Assembly: GCA_905207235.1 (NCBI GenBank)
Contig: CAJLKN010000003.1
Span: forward strand, 54,267 to 118,266
Direction of reading: 5' to 3'
Source of the DNA: an uncultured Eubacteriales bacterium
Lineage (GTDB): Bacteria; Bacillota; Clostridia; Christensenellales; Borkfalkiaceae
DNA length: 64,000 bases
Shown here: positions 34,091-42,299 of the stretch, in pieces
Layout of the letters: every line of letters starts with the position of its first letter
Numbering within the stretch: the stretch's first letter is position 1
Notes under the pieces: model-generated
Told to the model about the DNA's origin: nothing
The model's database searches: none
What the model saw: only the letters and a program-made list of their open reading frames with translations
Program-made: the position numbers and the translations under genes

Positions 34091-36582
34091 AACTTATCTC
34101 CTGCCATATAGAAAATTACGGCTCGCTGTCCCGCTTCGACTACAAATTCGACGGCGGCTTCAATCAGTTTTACAGCAGCAACGGCAGGGGCAAATCTACG
34201 TTTGCCTCATTTATAAAGGCTATGTTTTACGGTCTGCCCACCGATACCGCCCGCTCCAAATTCAACGAGCGCAGGCATTTTTATCCCTTCTCGGGCGGCA
34301 AGTTCGGCGGGAGCATAACCTTTGAATGGAAGGGAACTTTGTACCGCGTCGAAAGGCTGTTTTCCAGGACGGGCACGACGGGCGACGAAGCTCGCGTGTT
34401 CGAAAACAACTACCCTTCCGAAAGGTTCGCCGCCGCGCTCTCGGCGGGCAGGGAAATAGGCGAAGTCGTCTTCGGGCTGGACGAACAGTCCTTTGTGCGC
34501 ACGCTCTTTTTCAATTCCGAAAAGAGCGAAATGTGCTCTACGGGCGGCATAAACGCAAAGCTCAACGACTATCTCGCCCTCACCGACGGCGAAACTTCGT
34601 TCGAGGACGCTTTGGAAAGTCTGGACAAAGCGGCTAAAAATTTAAAAGCCCGCGGCGGAAAGGGAAGAATAGCCGAACTCGAAGCCAAAGTCAAACAGTG
34701 CCGTTCGGACATAGCCGCCATAGGCGAGATATCTTCGGCGCTCGACGCAAGATATTCCGAGCTTTCGGCGGTTAACTCGCGCATATCCTCGCTCGAACGG
34801 CAGGAAAACGAGCACAACAAAATGGCGGAGGTCATGCAGAAGTGGGCGCGCTACGACGATTTTGTCGCCGCCGCAGAGCGCGGCAGGGCAAGGATTGCCC
34901 AAATCGAAGGCGCATATCCCGCGGGCATGCCTGCGGAAAAGGATGCGGCGGAACTCAACGCGGCAGTCGCCCGCACGGCGGAACTGAACGCAAAAATTCA
35001 GGCGTCGTCATTCGGCGAAAACAAAAAGGCTCGCCTTGAAGAGCTGGAAAGGTTCTTCGGCGATAATGTGCCCGACGGCGCAACGCTCGACGGCATGGCT
35101 GAAAAATTGAAAAAACGCGCCTCGGACGAGGCTTACATAAAGGCGGCGGAGGAGCAGAGCGACAGTCATTACGAAAAACTATGCGCGATTTTCTCCTCGG
35201 GCGAGCCCGACGATGTCGGCATGCAGAATTGCGCCGACGCAGTGGAAGAGTACAAAAAAATTACCTCCTCGCCCGCGCGCGCGCCCAAGACCAAAGCGGC
35301 TTCTGTCGCAATGCTGTTTGCCGCTCTCGCCTGCGCCGCAGGCGCGGTCGGGCTGTTCGCGCTGAAATTTATTCCCGTCGGAATAGTTTTGCTGTGCGCG
35401 GCGGCCGCATGCCTCATTGCCGCAGGCGCAACATATTTTTCGTCGAGAAAAAATTCTCACGCGGCGCCGTCGGCGGGCGATCTGGAAGAGCGGATAAAAA
35501 GTTTCCTCGCCCCCTATAACGCCGATATGAGCGAAGGGCCCGTCTTTGCGTTCGGCAGACTGCGAGACGATTTAAAGGAATATCGCGCTCTCAAAGAGAA
35601 GTACGCCGCAAGAAACGCTTCCCTCGAAGAGAGGAAGAAGAAAGTTTTCGCCCTCGGCGAAGAGATAGAAAAATTCCTTTCGGCATACAAACCGCAGGCG
35701 GACGGGGATGAGGCAAAGCTGGCTGAAATACGCTCCCTGTCGGAGGAATACGCCTCGCTTAAAAATCAGCGTTCGGCTTCGCGTGCGGCGGTTGCCGCGC
35801 TCAAAGGCGAGCTCGACGGGCTGGAGGCGACCGCGGGCGGCATTTTAACGCGCTATAACCTCGGCGGTCGGTCTTATTCGGGCGCCGCTTCGCAAATTCA
35901 TGCCGACATATCCGAGCGCGAAAGGCTTCTTGCCGACGTAGCCGAAGCGGAAAAGAACGCCGAGGCGTTCAAAAAGAAGTACGAACTTTCGGAGCGCCCC
36001 ACTGCCGAGACGGGCAGGTCGTGCGCCGAAGAACTCTCTTCCCTGCGCAGGCGTCTGGCTGTGCTCAACCGCGAGATATCTGAGGACGAAGCGGTCTGCG
36101 AAACGCTGGGCGAAAAGCAGAACGCCCTTTCCAACGCGCAGGAAGAGCTTGCGCTTTGCAGACAGAAGTACGAAACATACACAGCGGCGACGGAGTTTTT
36201 AAAGCTCGCCGAACATTCGCTCAACGAAAAATACGTCGCGCCCATAAAGGACAGGTTCGCTTCCTACGCCGAGGCTTTAAAAAGCGTGCTCGGCGGCGAG
36301 GTCTATATGGACAGGAATTTTGCCATAACTTACGAAGGCGGCGGCGAAACCCGTTCGGACGAGCACCTCTCATCCGGTCAGCGCGCGGTAGTCGCCTTCT
36401 GTTTCCGCCTCGCGCTAGTAGATAACATCTTCGGCGACGACGCGCCCTTTATCGTAATGGACGACCCGTTCGCCGACCTCGACGAAGAGCACCTCGCCCG
36501 CGTGGCAAAGCTCATTTCAAAACTTTCCGAAGACAGGCAGATAATCTATTTCTGCTGCCACGAAAGCAGGAAGATGAAGTGA
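34087..36582 (+). CDS. YhaN-like SMC/Rad50-type ATPase with internal membrane helices
   Basis: The 831-aa protein has Walker A SSNGRGKSTF near residue 35, long coiled coils (about residues 170-380 and 465-745) and a C-terminal signature (LSSGQRAVVAFCFRLAL) with Walker B FIVMDDPFADLDEEH. A hydrophobic stretch of about 50 residues (near 400-455) makes two membrane helices inside the coiled coil, a YhaN trait. It should pair with the preceding nuclease; the hinge would be membrane-tethered. The Walker B reads DD where many relatives have DE. A terminator follows at 36630-36671. Confidence 0.9.
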   Translation: MKLISCHIENYGSLSRFDYKFDGGFNQFYSSNGRGKSTFASFIKAMFYGLPTDTARSKFNERRHFYPFSGGKFGGSITFEWKGTLYRVERLFSRTGTTGDEARVFENNYPSERFAAALSAGREIGEVVFGLDEQSFVRTLFFNSEKSEMCSTGGINAKLNDYLALTDGETSFEDALESLDKAAKNLKARGGKGRIAELEAKVKQCRSDIAAIGEISSALDARYSELSAVNSRISSLERQENEHNKMAEVMQKWARYDDFVAAAERGRARIAQIEGAYPAGMPAEKDAAELNAAVARTAELNAKIQASSFGENKKARLEELERFFGDNVPDGATLDGMAEKLKKRASDEAYIKAAEEQSDSHYEKLCAIFSSGEPDDVGMQNCADAVEEYKKITSSPARAPKTKAASVAMLFAALACAAGAVGLFALKFIPVGIVLLCAAAACLIAAGATYFSSRKNSHAAPSAGDLEERIKSFLAPYNADMSEGPVFAFGRLRDDLKEYRALKEKYAARNASLEERKKKVFALGEEIEKFLSAYKPQADGDEAKLAEIRSLSEEYASLKNQRSASRAAVAALKGELDGLEATAGGILTRYNLGGRSYSGAASQIHADISERERLLADVAEAEKNAEAFKKKYELSERPTAETGRSCAEELSSLRRRLAVLNREISEDEAVCETLGEKQNALSNAQEELALCRQKYETYTAATEFLKLAEHSLNEKYVAPIKDRFASYAEALKSVLGGEVYMDRNFAITYEGGGETRSDEHLSSGQRAVVAFCFRLALVDNIFGDDAPFIVMDDPFADLDEEHLARVAKLISKLSEDRQIIYFCCHESRKMK

Positions 36583-36629
36583 TTGCCCGTCGGCGCGAAA
36601 TAAACAGTTTAAATTTGAATGAAAATCTG

Positions 36630-36672
36630 AAAGCCGCCGCGCAGATTTCTCTGTGCGGCGGCTTCTTATTTT
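36630..36672. terminator. Rho-independent terminator
   Basis: A 15-bp stem (AAGCCGCCGCGCAGA with complement, one G-U pair) and TTTC loop, followed by CTTATTTTA. Confidence 0.8.
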
Positions 36673-36797
36673 AGAAATATTATTTTCTCTCTGCGGAAAG
36701 GTTGAGCCTTTCGGCAAACGGAGGGAGCGCCTTTCAACTCTCAATTAAGAGCGCGGCAGGCACAGCTGTTAAAGCGCCCTTTCTTCGAGGGACTTAC

Positions 36798-37841
36798 TCA
36801 TAAATTTCCTTTTTCCGGGGACTGCAAGTTCAGCTTTTCAAAGGCAATATTTTTTTTGAAATACGCGTCGGGCGAAAGGCGCGCGCCCAGCGCGCACATC
36901 ACCTTTGCAATCGCACTTTCAAGGCACTCGTCCGTCGCCGTTATTACGTTGTCGGGCAGGTTGGACATGCTCGCATACACGTTCGCCCCGCTGTCTATGG
37001 GCGCAAGTATCACGGCGACGCCGCGCTCGCGGCAGTATGCGGCAAACTTCAAAAAGTTCAGATCGTCGCCCTCGGTGCACACCGTGCCGCTGTGATATGT
37101 CTCAATAATTACCGCCTCTGGGCGCACTCTGTCAAAGTCGTACAGTGAAAAATTCAAAAGCGAACGGGCGGTAATGAGCATTACCCTGTCGCTTATCTCT
37201 CTTTTTGCTGGCTCTCGGCCGCCTGCTGAAAGCTCTCTTCGGGTCGGATTGAGGGGGGAGGATATAAATTTAACTTTCCCGCCGCATATTTCGGCGAGGG
37301 GTATGTCTTTTGCGCTGTGATAAAAGCCCGTAAGCTGGTCGCAGAAAGTCAGTCTGCCCGCAAGGTGAATTGTGGGGCGGGCGGGGCAATTTGCAAAGCT
37401 GACAAAAACGCCGCATGCGCCCGATTTTTCAATAAAATCGACTGCCGCACAGAAATTTATAAGTCCGTTCTGCCTTTTATCGTCCAAAGGATAGAGCGAG
37501 GACACCAGAACGACGGGCAGGGGGATATCGCACAGCGTAAGCGCAAGGTAGTGCGCGTTTATGCACAGCGAGTCCGTGCCGTGCGTTATTATTATGCCGT
37601 CCGCGGCGGAAAAATCCAATGCCCTTACGGCGTCGTGTATGGCGTAAAGCTGCTCTTTGCCCACGTTTTCGCTCAGCATATTGACGGGCGAGGAGCATAT
37701 AAACTCAACGTCGTCCCCGCGCTCCGCCTTATACATTTCTATTAATTTTTTTCTAGACTGTCCGTCCAGCCCTACGCGACCGTCCGCGCTCGCGCTGCCA
37801 ATCGTGCCGCCTGTAAAAATGACAAAAATCTTCTTTTTCAT
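36798..37841 (-). CDS. L-asparaginase-like amidohydrolase (type I fold)
   Basis: The 347-aa protein has the N-terminal nucleophile motif TGGTIGS (about residues 10-16) and ITHGTDSL (near 86-93). These carry two catalytic Thr and the Asp of the asparaginase/glutaminase family. The position where AnsA-type enzymes have R-x-T-K-x-H reads ARPTIHLAGR, with no Lys. Activity or substrate may therefore differ from ordinary L-asparaginase. The C-terminal domain (about 230-340) has SGANVYASMSNLPDNVITATDE. The start follows GAGG; a consensus promoter lies at 37860-37888. The gene is divergent from the alcohol dehydrogenase. Confidence 0.85.
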   Translation of the reverse strand: MKKKIFVIFTGGTIGSASADGRVGLDGQSRKKLIEMYKAERGDDVEFICSSPVNMLSENVGKEQLYAIHDAVRALDFSAADGIIITHGTDSLCINAHYLALTLCDIPLPVVLVSSLYPLDDKRQNGLINFCAAVDFIEKSGACGVFVSFANCPARPTIHLAGRLTFCDQLTGFYHSAKDIPLAEICGGKVKFISSPLNPTRRELSAGGREPAKREISDRVMLITARSLLNFSLYDFDRVRPEAVIIETYHSGTVCTEGDDLNFLKFAAYCRERGVAVILAPIDSGANVYASMSNLPDNVITATDECLESAIAKVMCALGARLSPDAYFKKNIAFEKLNLQSPEKGNL

Positions 37842-37859
37842 CGCAACCTCGTTTCAGTT

Positions 37860-37888
37860 ATTATACTTTTGCCCGCGCAATATGTCAA
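37860..37888 (-). promoter_or_regulatory. Promoter of the asparaginase-like gene
   Basis: On the minus strand TTGACA (37888-37883), a 17-bp spacer and TATAAT (37865-37860). Confidence 0.8.
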
Positions 37889-37895
37889 CTTGCTA

Positions 37896-37924
37896 TTGAA
37901 TATTGCAAAAGTATGGTGTATAAT
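37896..37924 (+). promoter_or_regulatory. Promoter of the alcohol dehydrogenase gene
   Basis: TTGAAT (37896-37901), a 17-bp spacer and TATAAT (37919-37924). Its -35 lies only 7 bp from that of the divergent asparaginase promoter. Confidence 0.7.
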
Positions 37925-37958
37925 TCAATTATCAATGTTATTTGATAATGGGGGAAAT

Positions 37959-39140
37959 ATGTTTGATTTTGAATACTATGCGCCGACCAAAGTTGCGTTC
38001 GGCAGAGAAAGTTTAAGAAAGCTGGCTTCGTACATCGCGGAGCAGAAATGCAAAAAAGTGCTTCTCCACTTCGGCGGAGGAAGCGCGGAAAGGAGCGGCG
38101 TGCTCGCCATCTGCCGTTCAGCCCTGCGCGAAGCTGAGGTAAGCTGGGTGGAGCTCGGCGGCGTCAGACCCAACCCGAGGCTGTCGCTCGTTTACGAGGG
38201 CATAGAGCTGTGCAAAAACGAGGGCGTTGACTTCATTTTAGCCGTCGGCGGAGGCTCGGTTATCGACAGCGCCAAGGCGATAGGTTACGGGCTTAAAAAC
38301 GAGGGCGACGTTTGGGATTTTTACGAGGGAAAGAGAAAGCCTTCGGCGTGCATGCCCGTGGGCGTCGTTCTGACCATTGCCGCCGCAGGCAGCGAGATGA
38401 GCAATTCTTCCGTAATAACCAAGGAAGAGGGCGCATTGAAGCGCGCCTGCAACACCAATTATGCCCGCCCGAAATTTGCGGTTATGAACCCCGAACTGAC
38501 GTTCACGCTGCCGCCCTATCAGACGGCGTGCGGCTGTACGGATATCTTGATGCACACCATGGAGCGCTATTTCACCAACGGTGGCAACATGGCGCTAACC
38601 GACGCTCTCGCCGAAGGGCTCATGCGCACGGTGATAGCAAACGCTAAAAAACTCATTAAAAACCCCGCCGACTACGACGCGCGCGCGGAGATAATGTGGG
38701 CTTCGTCCCTGTCGCACAACGGACTTACGGGCTGCGGCAACAGCGGCGGAGACTGGGCGGTGCACGGCATAGAGCACGAGCTGGGCGGACTTTACGACGT
38801 GGCTCACGGCGCGGGGCTCGCCGCCGTCTGGCGCGCGTGGGCGCAATACGTTTACGCCGACTGTCTGGACCGCTTCTATCTCTTCGCCCTTCACGTAATG
38901 GGAGTGCGCCCCAGCGGAACGCGCGAGGGTATTGCGCGCGAGGGCATAGACAAATTCTGTCAATTCCTGACCGAAATAGGCATGCCCGTCAGCCTCGACG
39001 AGTTGGGCGTGCACCCCACCGAAGAGGAGTTTGCGGAAATGGCGAAAAAGTGCGCCCTTTCGGGCGGAGGCACAAAAGGCAACGCAAAGGTGCTCTACGA
39101 AAGCGATATCGCCGCAATATTAAAGAACGCTCAGAACTGA
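37959..39140 (+). CDS. Iron-containing alcohol dehydrogenase (butanol dehydrogenase-like)
   Basis: The 393-aa protein has the Rossmann-like NAD(P)-binding half (LAVGGGSVIDSAKAIG near residue 95) and the C-terminal metal-binding half with IEHELGGLYDVAHGAGLAAV (near 270-290), which supplies the His ligands of group III Fe-dependent dehydrogenases. It resembles YqhD/BdhA enzymes that reduce aldehydes to alcohols with NAD(P)H. The start at 37959 follows GGGGAA; an earlier in-frame ATG at 37869 lies upstream of the -10 element. Confidence 0.92.
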   Translation: MFDFEYYAPTKVAFGRESLRKLASYIAEQKCKKVLLHFGGGSAERSGVLAICRSALREAEVSWVELGGVRPNPRLSLVYEGIELCKNEGVDFILAVGGGSVIDSAKAIGYGLKNEGDVWDFYEGKRKPSACMPVGVVLTIAAAGSEMSNSSVITKEEGALKRACNTNYARPKFAVMNPELTFTLPPYQTACGCTDILMHTMERYFTNGGNMALTDALAEGLMRTVIANAKKLIKNPADYDARAEIMWASSLSHNGLTGCGNSGGDWAVHGIEHELGGLYDVAHGAGLAAVWRAWAQYVYADCLDRFYLFALHVMGVRPSGTREGIAREGIDKFCQFLTEIGMPVSLDELGVHPTEEEFAEMAKKCALSGGGTKGNAKVLYESDIAAILKNAQN

Positions 39141-39144
39141 AAGG

Positions 39145-39160
39145 GGCGCATATATGCGCC
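39145..39160. repeat. 16-bp perfect palindrome before the dGTPase gene
   Basis: GGCGCATATATGCGCC, 14 bp before the ATG at 39175. It could be an operator or an mRNA hairpin; a GGGG just upstream is the only possible ribosome binding site. Confidence 0.5.
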
Positions 39161-39174
39161 GATAATAATAAATT

Positions 39175-40404
39175 ATGCCAAGAGATACATTCAGATCGGT
39201 AGCCGCCGACCGCCGCGCGGACGCGCAGCTTCTGCTTGCGCGCCCCGACGAACTCTATTCCCGTCCCGACGAAATACGTTCGCCCTTTTCGCGCGATTAT
39301 ACCCGCATACTGCACAGTATGGCTTTCAGGCGGCTCAAACACAAAACGCAGGTCTTTTTCAACGTTGATAACGACCACGTCTGCACGCGCCTCGAACATG
39401 TCGCCCACGTCGAGTCCGTGAGCAACACCATCGCCAAATACCTCGGGCTCAACGACGAGCTGACGCAGGCAATATCTTTCGGGCACGACTTAGGACACGC
39501 GCCCTTCGGGCACTACGGCGAGAGCGTCATTTCTTCGATAAGCGGCAGATATGTCGGCGCGAAGTTCTGGCACGAGCGCAACGGACTGCGCCTTGTGGAC
39601 AGCGTGGAACTGCTCGAAGACAATTTCAAAAACCTGTGCAACCTCAATCTTACCTACGCCGTGCGCGACGGCATAATCTCCCATTGCGGAGAGGTGGACG
39701 AAAACGGGCTCATGCCCCGGCGCGAACTCATCGATTTATCGCTTTTCGACAGCCCCGGCGCATACGCTCCCGCAACGTGGGAGGGCTGCGTCGTCAAGAT
39801 TTCCGACAAAATCGCCTATATCGGCAGGGATATCGAGGACGCGCTCGCCCTCGGCTTCATAGACGAGGAGGGCAAAGAGGAGCTCGCCGATATGGCTAAG
39901 TCGGATGGCGCGGTAAATACAACCGTCATAATGCACGGGCTGATTTTGGATATCTGCCGCAACAGCTCGCCCTCCGACGGAATAGTTCTTTCGCCGCAGG
40001 CTTACGAAAAGCTCAGGGCGGTAAAAGATTTCAATTACAGAAGAATTTACAAAAGTCCCCGCTTCGAACACTATCAGCGCTATGCCGAGCTGGTAATAAA
40101 CAGCCTGTTCAATGCGCTCTTCGATATGTACAGGGGCGAAGACACTCTCGCTTTCGTCATATCGCGAGGGGTCGATTATCCCGAACTGTGTTCGTCGTTC
40201 TCTTCGCACCTTGCAAAACTGTGCGACAGCGCGGCGGTGCCGAGGGACAGCGCGCTCTGCGAGCTTTCGTCGCGCTGCAAAAACAAAAAAATTTACGGCA
40301 GGCTTCAATCGCCCGTCGTTTACGCGCAGGCGGTTATAGACTTTATTTCGGGCATGACGGACAAATTCGCCGTAAAAGTGTATGGCGAACTGCTGTCGTA
40401 TTAG
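39175..40404 (+). CDS. dGTPase-like deoxynucleoside triphosphate triphosphohydrolase (HD)
   Basis: The 409-aa protein begins with a family-like SPFSRDYTRILHSMAFRRLKHKTQVF. It has the HD-domain metal ligands in RLEHVAHVESV and SFGHDLGHAPFGHYGE, and later HGLILDIC. It matches the Dgt/EF1143 family, which hydrolyses dNTPs to nucleoside and triphosphate. The start has no normal ribosome binding site nearby. The gene follows the alcohol dehydrogenase by 34 bp and may be co-transcribed. Confidence 0.9.
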   Translation: MPRDTFRSVAADRRADAQLLLARPDELYSRPDEIRSPFSRDYTRILHSMAFRRLKHKTQVFFNVDNDHVCTRLEHVAHVESVSNTIAKYLGLNDELTQAISFGHDLGHAPFGHYGESVISSISGRYVGAKFWHERNGLRLVDSVELLEDNFKNLCNLNLTYAVRDGIISHCGEVDENGLMPRRELIDLSLFDSPGAYAPATWEGCVVKISDKIAYIGRDIEDALALGFIDEEGKEELADMAKSDGAVNTTVIMHGLILDICRNSSPSDGIVLSPQAYEKLRAVKDFNYRRIYKSPRFEHYQRYAELVINSLFNALFDMYRGEDTLAFVISRGVDYPELCSSFSSHLAKLCDSAAVPRDSALCELSSRCKNKKIYGRLQSPVVYAQAVIDFISGMTDKFAVKVYGELLSY

Positions 40405-40463
40405 CCGCAGATTATGCGCGGGCGAACAGCTGTTTTTAATAAAGCCGATTTTCAATTAACCGC

Positions 40464-40493
40464 TTGACAATATTCGCGCGTATGATTTATAAT
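40464..40493 (+). promoter_or_regulatory. Promoter of the DUF2188-like protein gene
   Basis: TTGACA (40464-40469), an 18-bp spacer and TATAAT (40488-40493), about 20 bp before AGAGGTG. Confidence 0.75.
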
Positions 40494-40526
40494 TTAATAA
40501 ACAAAAACAGATAAGAGGTGAAAGAT

Positions 40527-41045
40527 ATGAACATGCTCGCCGCATTACCCGAATGGTTCGTTCAGTGGGGCTGGATTGCCATCGTGGGCGCAATTATTCT
40601 CATCGCTATAATAGTAACGATAATAGTTCTCGCTGTAAAGCGCAGAAAGGCTTCAGCCGCAGACGAAGAAGAGGTTGAAGAAGTGGCGGAAGAACAGCCT
40701 GTTCCCGTAGAAGAGAAAGAGGAAGAGGTTGAAGAACCCGCTCCCGCGGAAGAGGACGACGAAAAGGCGGAGGAAGCTCCCGCAGAGCAGAAGGAAGCTC
40801 CTGCAAAGGTTGTCGAGGCGGAGGCAAAACAGCCTGTAAATAAGACCTATCACGTTTCCAAGCGCAAGAGCGACGGCAGATGGCAGGTTAAAATGGCGGG
40901 CGGCGCAAGGGCTATAAAGCTCTTCCCCACGCAGCTCGAAGCTATCGATTTCGCTAAAAAGCTCGCAGAAAACCAGGAAGCCAAGATCGTCATCCACAAG
41001 GAGGACGGCACTTTCCGCAGACTTACATATCACAACAAAAAGTAA
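40527..41045 (+). CDS. Membrane-anchored DUF2188-like protein with Glu-rich linker
   Basis: The 172-aa protein has one membrane helix (about residues 12-37), a strongly acidic Glu/Ala/Pro linker (about 45-100) and a C-terminal domain of about 60 residues (TYHVSKRKSDGRWQVKMAGG ... IVIHKEDGTFRRL). The last part resembles DUF2188/YegP-like small beta-alpha domains of unknown role. The start ATG 40527 follows AGAGGTG; an in-frame GTG at 40518 overlaps that site. Monocistronic, with a terminator at 41072-41106. Confidence 0.78.
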   Translation: MNMLAALPEWFVQWGWIAIVGAIILIAIIVTIIVLAVKRRKASAADEEEVEEVAEEQPVPVEEKEEEVEEPAPAEEDDEKAEEAPAEQKEAPAKVVEAEAKQPVNKTYHVSKRKSDGRWQVKMAGGARAIKLFPTQLEAIDFAKKLAENQEAKIVIHKEDGTFRRLTYHNKK

Positions 41046-41071
41046 TATTCTGCATAACCTGAAAAATTCAG

Positions 41072-41106
41072 ATCCGCCGCGCATAGTGCGCGGCGGATTT
41101 TTCGAA
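41072..41106 (+). terminator. Rho-independent terminator
   Basis: A 12-bp GC-rich stem (ATCCGCCGCGCA and complement) with a TAG loop, followed by five T. Confidence 0.85.
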
Positions 41107-41189
41107 TTTTAATATTTAAAAATTTGTGTTTTGACTGAAAGGCGCTTTTTAAGCCTTGCTGTAAGGGCGCGGGACAGAGAGCGGATAAA

Positions 41190-41237
41190 AAAGAAAGCGG
41201 CGGCGCGCTGCATTTTGCAGCGCGCCGCCGTGTTTTT
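41190..41237. terminator. Bidirectional terminator
   Basis: A 15-bp stem (CGGCGGCGCGCTGCA and complement, 41198-41230) with a TTT loop and T/A runs outside both arms. It ends the CobW operon on the minus strand. Confidence 0.8.
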
Positions 41238-41271
41238 AAAGTTCGTAAAAATATATGCCGCAGTAATCAGA

Positions 41272-42222
41272 TCAATAGAAAGTCGCAACGGCTTTGTCGG
41301 GCGGCAGGGGTTGCGCTTTTTCTATTTTTATCGCGTCGAGCACGGGACCTTTGCCGCGATAGACGGCGTTGTAAGCGTATCCGATTTTCGCCGTAACCGT
41401 CAGCCAGTCCTTTGTCTTTACGTCGGAAATTAAATTGTTTATCTTGAGCGCGAAGCCGTCGTAGGCTATGTCTGCCTCGCAGCAGGTCATTATATATCTG
41501 CCTATAACGATAAATCCTTCGGGCACTTTTTTGGAAACTGCCGCCATGCCCTTGAATTTTATCGTCTTTCCGATATATTTGTCGGTGTTTTCGTTGAGGT
41601 CGCTGTAAAAGAGCGCGAAGTCCCTGTCGTCGATTTCCACGACGGGCGCTTCCATGTCGTAGGGCAGGGGGTCTTCTATGTCGTCGAATTCGGCTTTGCC
41701 GCCGATATATTCGTAAACGATATCCGTCCTGCGCGAAATTGCGCGCACGACTTTGTGGAATTCCTCTTTGCTCATTTCGCCCTTGAACCTGTTGAACACG
41801 ACCATCTGCGTCATGGCAATCTTATCGTAAACGAGCTGGCGCATGTTCTGGTTGTAGCTTAAAAACGTGCCCGCGTCGAAGAAGGTCATAATCTGGTTTA
41901 TCGCCCAGCTTTCGGGCATTGCGTCGAAGAAATCCTGCAAAAGCCACGTGCCGTTGTATTCGACGACGATGCGCTGCGCCCTGTGCTTGCGCGTAAGGTA
42001 TTCGAGGTTGTAGCTGTTCAGTCTGTCCTTGTCTTCGATAACTTCGACGGCTACGTTTTTTACGGCAAACTTTGATGTGTCGTATTCCTCAACGCCCTCC
42101 TCGCAAACGATGAGCAGGGTGCGCTCGCCGTTCTCCATTCGGGGGTCTTCGAGCGTTTCCTGAATAAATTTTGTCTTGCCGGCTTCGAGAAAACCGAGAA
42201 ATAAAAATACCGAAACTTCCAT
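41272..42222 (-). CDS. CobW-like GTPase fused to a TIGR03943/DUF1980-like C-terminal domain
   Basis: The 316-aa protein begins with a P-loop GFLEAGKTKF (about residues 9-18) and a shortened G3E/CobW-like GTPase part. It lacks the CxCC metal motif, and Walker B is IVVEYN. The C-terminal 120 residues (YIGKTIKFKGMAAV ... FIVIGRYIMTCCEADIAYDGFALK) resemble the C-terminal part of the TIGR03943/YcgQ family, which accompanies YcgR-type permeases. The fusion suggests a metal-related membrane or chaperone role. It follows the His-rich CobW gene by 77 bp on the same strand. Confidence 0.72.
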   Translation of the reverse strand: MEVSVFLFLGFLEAGKTKFIQETLEDPRMENGERTLLIVCEEGVEEYDTSKFAVKNVAVEVIEDKDRLNSYNLEYLTRKHRAQRIVVEYNGTWLLQDFFDAMPESWAINQIMTFFDAGTFLSYNQNMRQLVYDKIAMTQMVVFNRFKGEMSKEEFHKVVRAISRRTDIVYEYIGGKAEFDDIEDPLPYDMEAPVVEIDDRDFALFYSDLNENTDKYIGKTIKFKGMAAVSKKVPEGFIVIGRYIMTCCEADIAYDGFALKINNLISDVKTKDWLTVTAKIGYAYNAVYRGKGPVLDAIKIEKAQPLPPDKAVATFY

Positions 42223-42299
42223 AATTTCAAATTAAACGTGCGCCGCGCGGCGCACGCTGTTAAAATTCAATTCGTGCGACAATATCATGCCGCGAACGG

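Noticed and set aside
41272..41300. Frameshift or truncation at the end of the fused CobW GTPase
   Set aside because: The reading frame is continuous to a normal stop with an AVATFY end and a terminator follows.
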